From assembly GCA_008931825.1 (NCBI GenBank), contig QXVZ01000014.1, positions 1 through 24,534 on the forward strand: a stretch of DNA of 24,534 bases, in the 5' to 3' direction. This DNA comes from Phallusia fumigata (lineage: Eukaryota > Chordata > Ascidiacea > Phlebobranchia > Ascidiidae). Under the pieces are notes generated by a model. That model saw nothing but the letters and a program-made list of their open reading frames with translations, was not told where the DNA came from and did no database searches. Positions 10,986-22,021 of the stretch are shown here, piece by piece. Every line of letters starts with the position of its first letter. Position 1 is the stretch's first letter. Position numbers and translations under genes: made by a program.

Positions 10986-11553
10986 CTGGTATTTTGGGAC
11001 AGACAAATTATATATTGGTTAACAAGTGTATCTATGCTAACCCCCTATTTCAACACCTTTTGCTTTTAGTTTTTTTTTTTGCATCTGAATGTCACATAAT
11101 TATAACAAACGCTGACAAGAGACATATGATTCCCAGAACAACTAGAAATGTTTGCATACATTTGACACACATATTTCCATACGTGTCTCAGACAAGGTTT
11201 AAAAAAGCCAATGAATCGAAGTTCTTCAGATTTTTGTATTTAATCACAATGTCTTCAGCCAAACTTGCACATGCTTCATTTTTTTATTTTCTTATTATGT
11301 GTTAGTTGACTTTGTGCCTGAAAAACTTTTTCCAAAACTTGTACATGTTTTAAAGCACCACTATTTTTGCTAAAAAAGTTTTTATTTTATTCCTAAACCC
11401 TTTTTTGCATTTTTTCGGTTTTTTCGATTTCCGCAAGTTAATATGTGTGCTCCTAGGTGTTACGTAGAAATACCAGTATTGTTCCGTCAACGGCTCCCTA
11501 AAATTCATCGATTATATTTAAACACTGTTACGTAGCATGTACCGGTNTTTTAC
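10986..11553. other. Space between the convergent 3' ends of the coiled-coil gene and SNAPC4, with a contig join
   Basis: It should hold the 3'UTR of the coiled-coil gene, but I find no clear AATAAA before the n at 11547. The n lies six bases past the donor of the last SNAPC4 exon seen (CG then GTAAAA on the minus strand), so the end of SNAPC4 is lost at this join or lies elsewhere. ACCGGT occurs on both sides of the n. Confidence 0.5.
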
Positions 11554-14500
11554 CGGTTTTCGTCTTGATTTTTTTCTTCCGCTTGATCGCGTCCAGAGCG
11601 TTCTGAGCGTTGATGTTGAGAGCTGTAGAAATACGAAGTGTAAAGACCAAGGACTCTAGAAAATTTGCAACAACAGAACCTTTCCTAACCTTTGACAAAA
11701 TGACCAAAGAGCGCTTTTGCCGTCAAGTCCTCGGACGCTTCAGCCAAGATCTTTCGGTGTGCGCTGATTGGTCCGTCTGGATCACGTGCCCGAACCTTCA
11801 TTGGCTGGAAGCGGTCATCTGACCAAAATAGGACATGGCTTGTAAAGAACCCAAGTCAAGAGATTACTTGGCATGGAAACAAATTCCCAAGAAACAATAT
11901 CAATGTAAAACATGGGAATATATATTTCATGGCATGATCAGTTTGTGTTCAAGTCGGAGAGCATTACTGAGTGGGTTAATGGCATCTACAACAGTTATTT
12001 TCCACATTTTGTTTGCAATACGCGAGATGTGGTTCGATTTCTTTCTTTGTGTATTTCCGTGTTTGTTGCTTCGGAAGGAGTTTAAATTTCTCATCGTTAA
12101 TTGTTTTTTAATAACTTTTACATGACGCCAACTTTGGGAAGGGCTCCACAGTTAGTGGATGTGCCTGATAATTTTCCACGACAGCTTGATAAAGTGGTAG
12201 TCGCAGTATTCAGGTGCCTTGCTTTCCGTTGTTTTAGTTTAAGCTTGCAAGGTTTTAGGCTGTTTTTATGTTGTACAGGAACTGACGATTCCCTTAAAAC
12301 GGCGAAATATTTATTCCTTCTTTTAAGGGCGTTTGTAAAGAGCGGGGGACCTCGTTCTTGTTTTCTTGGCAAAAAGTTCTTTTCACCTTTTGATTTCGAG
12401 GCCTACAACGGCCTTTGTGTAAAATCAAACAACACCAACTTACCAATTAAGTTAAAAATTTTCTTGTCGATCTTCACAACGTCGGGATTTTGTAATCTGC
12501 GTTCCTCCTTCAACTGGCTTCTGCTCTTCACCGACAAAAGCTGGTTGTAAACCTTGATGACATCAGCACTCGACATGGTGCTGGAAAGCTGCAAGATCAC
12601 TGACGGTAAAAAGGGGGGAATAAATGGGCAGTTTCGGAAAGGGGGAATGCCCTCCTCGCCACCCAAAGTGCACACACAAACTTTGATGGACCCAATATCA
12701 CATGCGATATTTTATTAGGCATTACACATTTTGACGACGTCATCAAGGTGTGACGTCATACATCAACTTGACTTCAAAAAAGTAAAATCCTGTGGAATTT
12801 TAAAACACAGTTGGAAATGGTTAAATGTTGACCTGGTCTAATCTGTCAATGTCGGAGTAGTTGGCGGTGCTTTCGGATGAGCGCGGTGTGATTTTAATTA
12901 GGTGGCGCTGTCGAGTCGTCGGGTCCTCGTAGATTTCTATTGAAAAACGCGGGAGGGTTTGTTTTTTAGCCAAAAACTAAAATTTGAACATTTGTCACGA
13001 AAACTTCAACAATGGTTTTACCTCCGTCACCGGGACTGCCGGCAAGATCAGGATTTTCTGTCACAAAAAAAACAGAAAATAATGTTTTCATTGGATACAG
13101 TGAATAAATTTTATTGCAAACGTTTTAATAATCGCTGTTGTCATCATCAGTGCATGTTTGCTTAAGTTTTGTAGGTGGTAGGCCGTTTATATTATGCAAA
13201 TTGACAAAAACTTGTTTGGTCTTTCAATGCGTTCACTTTAAAAAAGATATAGCTCACACAAAACAAAATATATTTTATCTCAAACGCTGCAATGGCAATA
13301 AAATTCGAAATGCTTGCGGCCTAACGATGCTTTAATAAACACAACACACAAATTTCTCACCGATTTTGACCGACATTTCCTCAGCACAGATGGAAGCCGC
13401 CAATTTTTCCCTCAAATCCCTTAATTCCCGGTAATGAACAGTCTGTCCCGGCGAACTATGGAGAACTTGCACGCCCTTTTTCCGAGCACTGGAAAACACA
13501 ATGTGTGTTACGCTTGTTATGCATTTGCATACTTAAAGGGAACAGCCCATGGTGGTACTGGCTACTCAATGTTAACAGAATATGAAACAAAACCCTTAAA
13601 ATAAGGGTCGACCAAAGTGTTCTGTTTGGTATCATGTCCCCGGAATATTGTGGTGCAGCCATATATAACGTAATAGATGTATTTTTTTATGCTTTAGAAT
13701 GAAAATGCCAAAGGAAAATTGTGATTAAACTGTCAAGTGCCAGGGAGTATATAGTGAATACGTTGTGATGCAAACGTTTTATAAATTGCTGTTGGCATCA
13801 TCATATTGCATTATAATGTATTCCCAATATGCAAGATGCTACTTTTTCAATCTATGTATTGTTTTCCCTAAATATCTCGTCATTTAAGAAAAGTATGGCT
13901 GCTTGACGAAACTCGTCAATATGTCAGAAAGCGTTTAATCATTTGTGCATCCTCACTTGAGACTTTTTTGATTATCGTTATGCGATGTTCAGTGGAATTT
14001 GGTCGATAACCGAGCAATAACAAAGCTGCAATCGGGTGGCATAGTTGTGAAGGCTTATGACTATACTGTCTTTTTTACACAATATTTTAAATACATTAAC
14101 CGGTTGGTCACACCAAGCTCGTTGGGGAACCCGCTTCCGAGCACACACAAAAAATTCCAACCTTTCAATAATTCTCCATCGCTTTAAACATTGCTGATCA
14201 CTTCGACCTTTAAACTCCTTTGCAACTGCCGACCACGATTTGGTTTTCTTGAGAAGTTCGAGCAACCTCTGATCTTCTGCTTCGGTCCACGATCCGTATG
14301 TACCCGAGCGCAAGCAGTTGATGTACCTGAGTATCCGGATGAACATTATAGAATAACTAGGTGTTCTAGAATAGTTACCCTCCAATCCGGATCTGCTATT
14401 GTATTTTATTTGTGTTAAAAAAACTCAAACAAATTGGATAGATTGAAATCTGAAACATCTTAATGTTTGGACAACATGCTGTCATTCTTTAAATCCAAGT

Positions 14501-17500
14501 AAGCATGGTGAAAAGTAACAAGCTAAAGAGGGGAAACGGGGGTAAAGGTTGATGATTATCATGAAGCAACTTCGTAGAAAAGTTTGTCTGCTGAGCAATG
14601 ACTAAGGATTTCCAAAACGTTTTACCTTTCTCTCAACTGGGAGTCATTGCGGCCTGGTACGATGCCGAGATCCCGTATATATGACCACTTGGTGCCGTAC
14701 TTGAGCACGGCTTTGATAAGTTTGGCGTCCTCATCTGCTGTCCACCTGAAATTTAAACTCAAATTAGTTACTTGGATTTCTTGAGGTCCAAAGCTACTGT
14801 TCACAATCTACCATGTGTGTGAATTTCAAGAAATTTGACTTTTTTTGACCGAAAGAGAGAAACTAAACATTTATGGACAGTAAAAAAAAGTGAAAACAAA
14901 CTGTGGATCCTTTAAAAACTCAAAAAACAAACTTTGAATGCTTGAATGTTGGATCAAGTGTCTTCGTCCATCTATGAACAAGCTGAGCGCAAGTCCTTCC
15001 TCCAAGCTTGCAGGCAATCTTTAAAAACAATAGTGAGGTGGCTTAGCATTCATGAGGATGGTGGTTCAAAACCTGGAGCAGCAGTTTGTTTTGCACAAAA
15101 ACTTTAGTGTGGTTTCTTTCCATGAAGAAAAACATAGATAATACTAAAATACTTTAAATAGAATAGGCGATCTTGACAAAAATCAAAACACATAAACAAA
15201 GTTTTAACTGTAAAACATGAAAACTACGACTTTTTAAACACTCTTAGGGTTTGAACAAACATCAATTTAAACAAAATCGATTTTTTTTGCAAGAATTTCT
15301 GTGACCTAGGATGCAAACTAAATCGAACGAAAACGTTACTAAGAATTCTGAGTGGCGATATTTCCAACAGCTGTCATACCGCATGATTCTGTACGTTTGG
15401 GACTGTTCCTATTAAACTCAAAGCAAAACAGAAAGTAGACTCACCAATGTGTACGGGATCACCTGACCGACTCTGTGCTGGTGAATTAATTTTATCAAAT
15501 TTTCATCTTCCTCAGGTGTCCATGCCGCTCTCCTGTATAAAAATTTTTGTCTAGTTAGTTATTTTTCGAGCATTAAATACCCCCCCCCCTTCTGTAATTA
15601 CTTGTTTCATGAAAAAAAATTTGTTTTATGATTCAATACCAAAAAAATTTTGTTTCAATGTTAAAGATGTAATATAGGGTCATTGTACCTCCTAGAAGCT
15701 GTGCTCTTGCCCAGGTAAATAAAAACCACATTTAAGTTATTTTGGTATTTTACCTTAAAGTTGTGCTGATTTTTAGCTGATAATTACGACAACAATCCAT
15801 GGCTGTTCTTCCGTTCATTTTTTTGCAGACTTCAGTCCAATTATGATCTTTATGTTCCTTTAAGACATCTTTTAATTTCTAAAAAAATAGGCAAAAGGCT
15901 TGGTATTATAAAAGATGTTCCAGCAAGATTATGTTGTTACAAATAGTCAAACCTCCGAATTTAAATTAAATTAATTAGGGACCATAACGAAACTGGGTAA
16001 ACAAAAAAATGAAAATAAAAAAGTTCATCTGATTAAAAGTAGTTAAAAAAATAAATAGAGCGCAAAAATTCTAAACAAACCTCAGTCTCCCCAATTGTCC
16101 ATGGTTTTTTGTTAATTGATGGGTGGAGGAAGTTCATCCATTGCAGACGGCAGTTTTGCGCTGGATAATCAGGCAAGTCGATATTGGATATAACATCCCA
16201 ATCCCACTCCTGAAATCGATCTGCCATCGCTTCAGGCACCTTAAAGTTTAATAATGGTTAAAAAACTGTCTAAAAGTTTGTTTTCCATTTTAATTTCAAC
16301 TATTTTTGTTGCAAAAATTTAGTTTTTGATTCTTTCTATTTGAACCTTTTTTTTGCCCATTACAGGACTATTTTACATTTTACCTGTTTTTTAAAATAAG
16401 TTATGACACTTCCTAATAAGAAATCCAATTTATTTTACCTTTTCTTTTGCTTTTATAATTTCTTTCTTTACTGCTTTTATTTTTTCATGCGTTCTGAAAT
16501 GCAAAAACTGATGTTATATTTGAGTACTTCCTTGTGCTCCATAGGTTATGGGTTTCACTCCCATGTAGGTCGCTTGCGTCTCTTAGAACATTAAACTTAA
16601 GCAGCACTGCTCCAACCCAGTGGAACCTGATGGTTTGACCCAAACTGAAGTTCACAAGCTGAGAATTACAATCAGGTAAAATAATTGCTAAAATTTTTTT
16701 AACTTGATATGTAGAAAACTGAAAGCAGAACGACATACACAGGGTCTTCACTTTGTCGATATTTTTCTTGCAAGTATTCCATCTTGGACAAGAGTGGTTC
16801 CGTTAAAGAACGCAATGCATTTTTTTCAATTGCTGCCCGTAGTACTGCAAAAAAACATCTGGTAACAAAACATTTGGTACTCAACTTTCTTAACAAAAAA
16901 TTAAAAAAATTAAATTTAGTAAAATTATTAAAAAACAAATCTATAACATCTTTAAGCAATTTCTGAAAAAAAGGTAAGGACTGACAAAAGTTAGAAGTCT
17001 TCAGTATTTAAGTTGAAATATTAATAAAGTTTAAAATCATACTTACTATCCACAGCTTTTTTTGTCCATTTTTTACACGGAACTGGATTTGGGACAAACA
17101 TTTCTCCACATTCGACTTTCCGTCGTTCCACTTCTGCATTGGTTTCCGGAGGAAAACCCTTTTCATCCTGCAGCATAAATAAAGTTGTTTTTTGGCACAA
17201 ATAGCAACAATAACAAGTTTCATAACAGTGTGCACTGTTTTGTTTGAGTTTATTTGCCATTCTTTTGCTACTACCAAAGATATTAAAGTTGTTTTCCCCT
17301 AAAAAAAATTAGTTGCTACATATTTTTGGGTAAAATATTACAAAAGATAAATGAAATAAACTTAATAAGGACACCCTAATACTTCACAACTTTTTACAGT
17401 AAGTTTCACCTTCAAATATTGTCTAAAAGTTCCCATCATAATTTGTGGGATTGGTTGTGCAGCCTCAGCAGCGCGATTCTGTTCTTCTATGATCAAAGCC

Positions 17501-18640
17501 TAAATCACAGAACAAATTACTGATGATGACATGAGTTTTTCCCGAACAAAACGTTTGATAAATAAAGAATGTCGTTTTCAAGAACTATTTTGGCCAGTAT
17601 ATTTTTAATAAGAGTTATGAAAAGATCCATGTTACGTGTTCCAATAAAATTACATCACAAGCTTTAGTTCACAAAGACACACAGATTTTAGAAAAAATTT
17701 ATCATGAAAAAGGCATTTTCTGTTGACCTGTTTGAGTTTGTTGTCTTGCATAAGTTGTTTAATTTTGTCGAGCTGTTGTGTGATAACTTCTTGATATGCC
17801 AAGTTGAGCTTCAAAAGATTCAAGGGCGTTGGTTCGTAATCAGCTGACAAATCGATCAATTCCTAAAAAACATATTGTATAGGTTACAATGATATTTTCA
17901 ACATGTGTAAACCCCAAATTTTTTTGATTTAATATGTTTGTTAAATTAAAAAAAAACATTTCAACAAAAATATGTGAAAATTGTGAAAAATGTAATAACA
18001 AAATGATGAATTCAAAATATATATTTGATTTTTTGTTCCTGAGATACTTTCTATTTTTTTTGCTGACTAGAAAACAAAACGTCTTTACACAAAAATAACA
18101 GACCTCATCGGATTCATCATCAATCGATTGCACAGCTAATGAAGAATCATCTGCTATTTCTTCATTTTCCCACAACCCTACAAATAAAGAAACTTACACA
18201 ACAAAACAAACTAAATAATTAAAATAAAAAACAATTTAATAATTTCGGATTCACAATCTCTGCTGTTAAATAATACAAACAAATGTTGTACCTGCTTTTG
18301 ATGTGCTGGGCTGCTCATTGTTGCCAAAATGTGAACTTGCCTTTACACTTGAAATATATTCTTTGCTGGCATCTGAAAATCAGTTAAAATGCAACTTTTG
18401 TGATAAAACATATAAGTAATGTTAAAAGAATATATTGCACACCACAAACAACAATGAAATCCACATATATATGTACACAATGTTTAGACAACTAACATTT
18501 GTGGTGCTCTTACCATTATCACTTTCATCTTCATCTGTGCTCTCGATATTGGGAAAGGTTGGATTCAGGTTAAGTGGAATCGCATGTAGTTGCAATTTTA
18601 AAATATCTTGTTCCATCTCTCTGTCTTCCAGTGAAGACAT
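11554..18640 (-). CDS. SNAPC4: SNAPC4 (SNAP190), Myb-repeat subunit of the snRNA-activating protein complex; 3' end lost at a contig join
   Basis: Exons, in transcript order: 18514-18640 (ATG at 18638-18640), 18292-18372, 18104-18177, 17728-17862, 17410-17499, 17047-17167, 16739-16844, 16439-16493, 16081-16239, 15754-15878, 15445-15532, 14933-15018, 14626-14745, 14162-14326, 13361-13488, 12444-12599, 11690-11818, 11554-11622. All phases agree, for about 671 codons. Acidic N-terminus (STDEDESDN). LNLAYQEVI and MGTFRQYLK match conserved vertebrate SNAPC4 blocks. Residues ~270-510 hold the half Myb repeat (WDWDVISNI...HPSINK) and four full repeats opening AAWTPEEDE, SKWTADEDA and GSWTEAEDQ, plus a degenerate KPWTIGETE. 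The second spells HRWTKTLDP, as in human RWTKSLDP. In known systems the subunit binds the proximal sequence element of snRNA promoters for RNA polymerase II and III. Exons 1-15 are very secure. Exon 16 is good. The last two are moderate: they fit the human LFTQLFHIDTAGCLEVVRERK region loosely. Confidence 0.93.
11819..12443 (-). other. Proposed SNAPC4 intron with a long open frame of unclear status
   Basis: In my model this is the intron between exons 12444-12599 and 11690-11818 (donor GTAAGT, acceptor TTTTGGTCAG). An open minus-strand frame at 12118-12386, basic and ending KVGVM, could be an alternative last exon because its phase also fits. Its acceptor (AAATCAAAAG) lacks a pyrimidine tract. 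Confidence 0.4.
13093..13161 (-). repeat. Partial copy of the TGATGATGACA/AAACGTTTG repeat family
   Basis: On the minus strand CACTGATGATGACAACAG is followed by AAAACGTTTGCAATAAA and TTCACTG, matching the 8091-8242 element and the 13738 copy. It lies in the SNAPC4 intron between exons 13361 and 12599. Confidence 0.55.
13738..13835 (-). repeat. Partial copy of the TGATGATGACA/AAACGTTTG repeat family
   Basis: Plus-strand GTGCCAGGGAG, AGTGAATACG, TTGTGATGCAAACGTTTTAT and GCTGTTGGCATCATCAT follow the same order as the reverse of the other copies. It lies in the SNAPC4 intron 13489-14161. Confidence 0.55.
17519..17565 (+). repeat. Short copy of the TGATGATGACA/AAACGTTTG repeat family
   Basis: ACTGATGATGACATGAG is followed by ACAAAACGTTTGATAAATAA. 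It sits directly before a copy of the GGCCAGTATATTTTT family, as the two families also lie close together at 8091-8530. It is in a SNAPC4 intron. Confidence 0.5.
17569..17645. repeat. Second copy of the GGCCAGTATATTTTT repeat (one arm)
   Basis: AATGTCGTTTTCAAGAACTA, then TTTTGGCCAGTATATTTTT, then GAGTTATGAAAAGATCCATG match the 8400-8520 element. A fragment resembling its loop (AATAGTTCTTAAAAGCAAGA then TGCTT) is also seen at 642-666. Located in a SNAPC4 intron. Confidence 0.5.
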
Positions 18641-19818
18641 GATTTCTATTTGCTCGGAGACAATCTACTGCAAATCTAATCTGAGAAATAAAACACAAAA
18701 TGGTGTGGTATGAGCCTATAAGGTAATTTGGGTAAAAAATCACATAACTGTGTTTTGCAATTCACTTGCATAACTTGTCACTTAATGCCACAATGCCAAA
18801 ACGTAATATGAAACAAATCGCTTGAAGTAAAGAAATAAACAAACATATGCAAAGGCACCACAAACCTAAAGATTTTACTTTCAATGAAATATATTAAAGT
18901 TCGATAAAGTCCAATTTAGCAATTTTTAGTTAAAAAATACAATACCTTACCTTACTGACAGGCTTCGAAGAGTCTTACCGAAGAGGCGACGTCATTTAAA
19001 CATTTGTAAACTCGGCTTTATGTTTCCGCTCAGCCATTGCGCCAAACGACCATGCTCCGTTTTGTCCTATTTTCACGCGTATTGGTACGCAATGATAACA
19101 ACAAATGTTCAAAGTAGATCGAAATTCTGATATAATGCAGTAGTAAACTACATGATAAACCTTTTATTCCTATTTTGAATGTAAAGTTATGATCAAATAT
19201 ATTCAAACTAGGTTTTATTGAACGAAACAGATAATCGATTTTATGTGCCGGATACCGTGCATTTTGTGTTTTTTGAAAACTTTGCGTTTATCATATTTTT
19301 ATTCAGGTACAGAATACAATAAACATTGAGGTGTTTAAATCGATCAATTGCAATTAAGTAATGAGTAAATTCACGTTTTAAAATGTATCTTACAGCTTTA
19401 GTTTTTTATTTGTGGTACTACTGTAGTATGCGCTTGTAAACTTGTAATTAGAAAATACTTGGTTTTGCGCAGCATGTTTACTTTTACTGGCTGGCTGCTG
19501 TGGTGAATTTGCGAGCCATTTGCATTTAGAACAAGCAGTAAGTTTGCCAGCATTGCTGATTTTCAACCAAATACATTTGGTTTTACGTATTTTTAGTTTA
19601 AATAGCCAGTGTCAGAAAATGTGGTGCGTATTTATTGAAATCGTTTTTTTAATATTTACATCCTATATTTTTATCTGGACAGAACAATAACTGCAATTGA
19701 AACAAGTTTGTTTGCAAGAAAGGACATTTTTATTCTGGTTAAGCTGTGGCATATGTGCTGCTGGTCAAATTAGGATTTGGTCGAAATTTTTTGTCCCAAA
19801 GAAAACATTTGCAAAAAA
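18641..19818. promoter_or_regulatory. Divergent 5' region between SNAPC4 (minus) and PPP1R8 (plus)
   Basis: The 1.18 kb between the two start codons must hold both promoters. A more GC-rich block at about 18955-19090 with a CRE-like ATGACGTCGC (minus strand, near 18980) is the best promoter candidate for SNAPC4. A probable SNAPC4 5'UTR intron runs from a donor at 18950 (GTAAGG on the minus strand, after GTCAGTAAG) to an acceptor at 18681 (TTTATTTCTCAG), with 40 bases of leader before the ATG. That AG could also be a spliced-leader trans-splice site, since ascidians trans-splice many mRNAs. No TATA box is convincing. Confidence 0.45.
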
Positions 19819-20895
19819 ATGTTGAAGTCAAAGACAAACGTTCCTACTCAACCTGCGAGAACAGATTTTGAGATCCCATCATGGTATGATGTTTTTTTGC
19901 CATTTTGGCACATTGTGGACACACACGGTTTGGTTATATTATTAACAAAGTCTGTATTTTTTAGGGCCGGAATGGCTCCACCTGGAACACATTTGGATGT
20001 AATGAAAGGAGATAAGTTAATTGAGGTATGGGTTCTTTCAATTTACTGTTTAACCAAGTAAAAAGTCAATGTAAAAAACAGATGTTGAAAAAAGGCAGCA
20101 GACAAAATTTGTAATATCTAAGATCCCAATAACGTTAACTGTGTGACACTTATTTTTGTTGGCCGACAGATGTGCTTTGTGCAATACTTTTTTCTCTCTT
20201 AAAATTAAATTACCATTTTAAGACAGTTTTTTGGCTATGGAAAACGTAAAAAACAGAACGATTAAGCTGCCATTATATGTGGATGGAATGGATGCAAACA
20301 GCCTTTTGTAATGCAGTTTGCAATTTGGGCTCCCAAATTCTGTCCTAGAACATTTTAGGCAATGCCAGCTTTTTAGGCTCAATATCATGTCAGTTGATGT
20401 TGTGTTATGTACCTGGCAACAAAACTTACATATTTATATAGTTATTCTATGGAATTAAGACGTCTTTCATTGCACTATGTTTTGTTTTAACAAGAAACTC
20501 ATCATCGACGAAAAGAAATGTTATTTNCGTTTTTCTCTCTAGAAAATTAAACAAAATTAAAACCATTTTAAGACAGTTTTTTGGCCATGGAAAACGTCAA
20601 AAACAGAACGATTAAGCTGCCATTATATGTGGATGGAATAGATGCAAACAGCCTTTTGTAATGCAGTTTGCAATTTAGGCTCCCAAATTCTATCCTAGAA
20701 CATTTTAGGCAATGCCAGCTTTTTAGGCTCAATGTCATGTCAGTTGATGTTGTGTTATGCACCTGGCAACAAAACTTACATATTTATATTGTTATTCTAT
20801 GGAATTAAGACGTCTTTCATTGCACTATGTTTTGTTTTAACAAGAAACTCATCATCGACGAAAAGAAATGTTATTTTTTCGGACGAAACTCTGAA
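19819..20895 (+). CDS. PPP1R8: PPP1R8 (NIPP1) 5' exons: N-terminus and start of FHA domain (exon 3 present twice and cut short)
   Basis: Exon 1 is 19819-19883, starting at the first in-frame ATG (MLKSKTNV...). Exon 2 is 19965-20025. Together they read FEIPSWAGMAPPGTHLDVM then KGDKLIE, matching human NIPP1 FDCPTWAGKPPPGLHLDVV then KGDKLIE. Exon 3 begins KLIIDEKKCYF (human KLIIDEKKYYLFGRN), the first strands of the FHA domain. It appears at 20495-20526, cut by the n at 20527, and again at 20845-20895, where it reads on to FGRNSE before the n at 20896. The rest of this FHA segment (human ...DHQSCSRVHAALVYHKH) is not found in the window. NIPP1 is a nuclear regulatory subunit of protein phosphatase 1 that binds phosphorylated splicing factors through its FHA domain. 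The open frame continues upstream of the ATG without another ATG. Confidence 0.92.
20190..20526 (+). repeat. Direct duplication, copy 1 (probable haplotype overlap) containing the start of PPP1R8 exon 3
   Basis: Matches 20530-20876 with about eight substitutions in ~315 aligned bases (by eye), plus small differences at the left end. Copy 1 ends exactly at the n at 20527, inside exon 3 (KLIIDEKKCYF). The pattern fits two haplotypes joined end to end. Confidence 0.8.
20530..20876 (+). repeat. Direct duplication, copy 2 (probable haplotype overlap)
   Basis: Begins just after the n at 20527. It repeats the intron and exon 3 start of PPP1R8 and reads 19 bases further than copy 1 before the n at 20896. 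The exon part is identical in both copies; the differences lie in the intron. Confidence 0.8.
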
Positions 20896-21105
20896 NGCAC
20901 TTTCTATCTAAACCAATTAAATTAAGTTTCAAAAAAATAGTTTGCAATAAAAGACTAAAAGGCTTGATGATTATTTTTTACTCCAAGGCTTCAGTTACAT
21001 TAATAAGTTTCATGCCACCCCAAGTCAAGCTTAAAATTATGACCAAGTGACCAGCATCACCTAGTTTTTGTCAAATGTGGTTCATGTACCCTGTTATTGT
21101 TTCAG

Positions 21106-22021
21106 AGGACATCGATTCATCTGTTGGTCGATTCCGCAACATGATTTCCGTACAAATGATACCAAACAAGGTAGTATTGCAAATACTTTAAGTTTCTGTG
21201 TGTTTTTAAAAAAAGTATAAACAACGTTAATCTTATTTGACTTGATTCAGCGACCTCGTGAAAGCACCGGACTTGTTTCTGCATCAACGGATGTGAAAAA
21301 ACACATTCAGGAATTTTACAATCAAGGCTTATACGAGGATCTTGATAAAGAAGGTGCAGCATGATTTTAAATTCAATATAGGCCGACTGGAATAGTTCAA
21401 TCTTAATGGAAAAATTATTGAAAAGATTGAGAATTTAGAATAGTTATAAGTGTTTTACAGACTGCAAAAATGCTGTTACATAACTTTATACTTAATATTG
21501 TTTTGCAGAGGAACGTAAACCTGACCCTGTCCCTGCGCGCATGAGCGGTTTTGTACCAAACCTTGCACCCGAAATCGAAGACACGAGCGAGGTAAAAATA
21601 AATGCTACAAATTTTTATGTTTGCCCGTTGTTTAGTAGGTGATAAAGTCTTTGTTTATTCATTTACATGATCAACAGTTTTTGAGTAAAATGTTGTCATT
21701 TTGAGTTTAAAGATTTTTCTATTTGAATGTGCAGTTTGTGAGTTTTTTTTAAGTTAGAACTTGCCCCTTAAAACGAATATTTCTGATTTTGGTTTGTACC
21801 CATGAATGATAATTGGTGAAACAAAAATGATCAAAGTCTAAATTTAAGAAAAAAACTTTCTCATAATGTTCTTGTTTACATTCCAGATCGCCATAGAAAC
21901 CGCACTTCCGGTACAGCGCCCTCAAGTGTTTACTGAAAAGACCAAGGACCTTAAACAAAGAAAGAAATATGTAAAGGAGGCGTGGCCCGGCAAAAGACCC
22001 GCCCCCGCGTTGTTGGTGTGA
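21106..22021 (+). CDS. PPP1R8: PPP1R8 (NIPP1) 3' exons, first copy, with stop codon; out of order relative to the middle exons
   Basis: Exons 21106-21170, 21251-21353, 21509-21591 and 21887-22021 give EDIDSSVGRFRNM..., then a Lys-rich linker, VPNLAPEIED, and the terminal KKYVKEAWPGKRPAPALLV followed by TGA at 22019-22021. Human NIPP1 has EDVDPSVGRFRNM, YPNLAPDVD and KKKYAKEAWPGKKPTPSLLI at its C-terminus, so these are the last four exons. The first exon opens in a phase that only fits the donor at 23132/23133 (NP then g|ag for Glu). This copy therefore belongs downstream of the exons at 22156-23132 although it lies upstream of them here. It sits between the n at 20896 and the n at 22155. Most likely it is a misplaced allelic contig; a real partial duplication is the alternative. 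Confidence 0.93.

Noticed and set aside
11380-11505. Minus-strand open stretch with YWYFYVTPRS as a further SNAPC4 exon
   Set aside because: It lies beyond the contig join, its phase does not follow from exon 11554-11622, and it is AT-rich and low in complexity.
11690-11818. BTB-domain-like peptide ISAHRKILAEASE
   Set aside because: The resemblance covers about a dozen residues, and the following sequence does not continue as a BTB fold. The phase and position favour SNAPC4.
12118-12386. Open minus-strand frame (basic, ends KVGVM, stop) as the last SNAPC4 exon
   Set aside because: Its phase fits, but the only in-phase acceptor (AAATCAAAAG) has no pyrimidine tract, and the exon at 11690-11818 has a better acceptor and looser but plausible similarity to SNAPC4. 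Kept only as an alternative.
19777-19818. Upstream start for PPP1R8 in the same open frame
   Set aside because: There is no ATG upstream in the frame, and the ATG at 19819 gives an N-terminus of the expected length.
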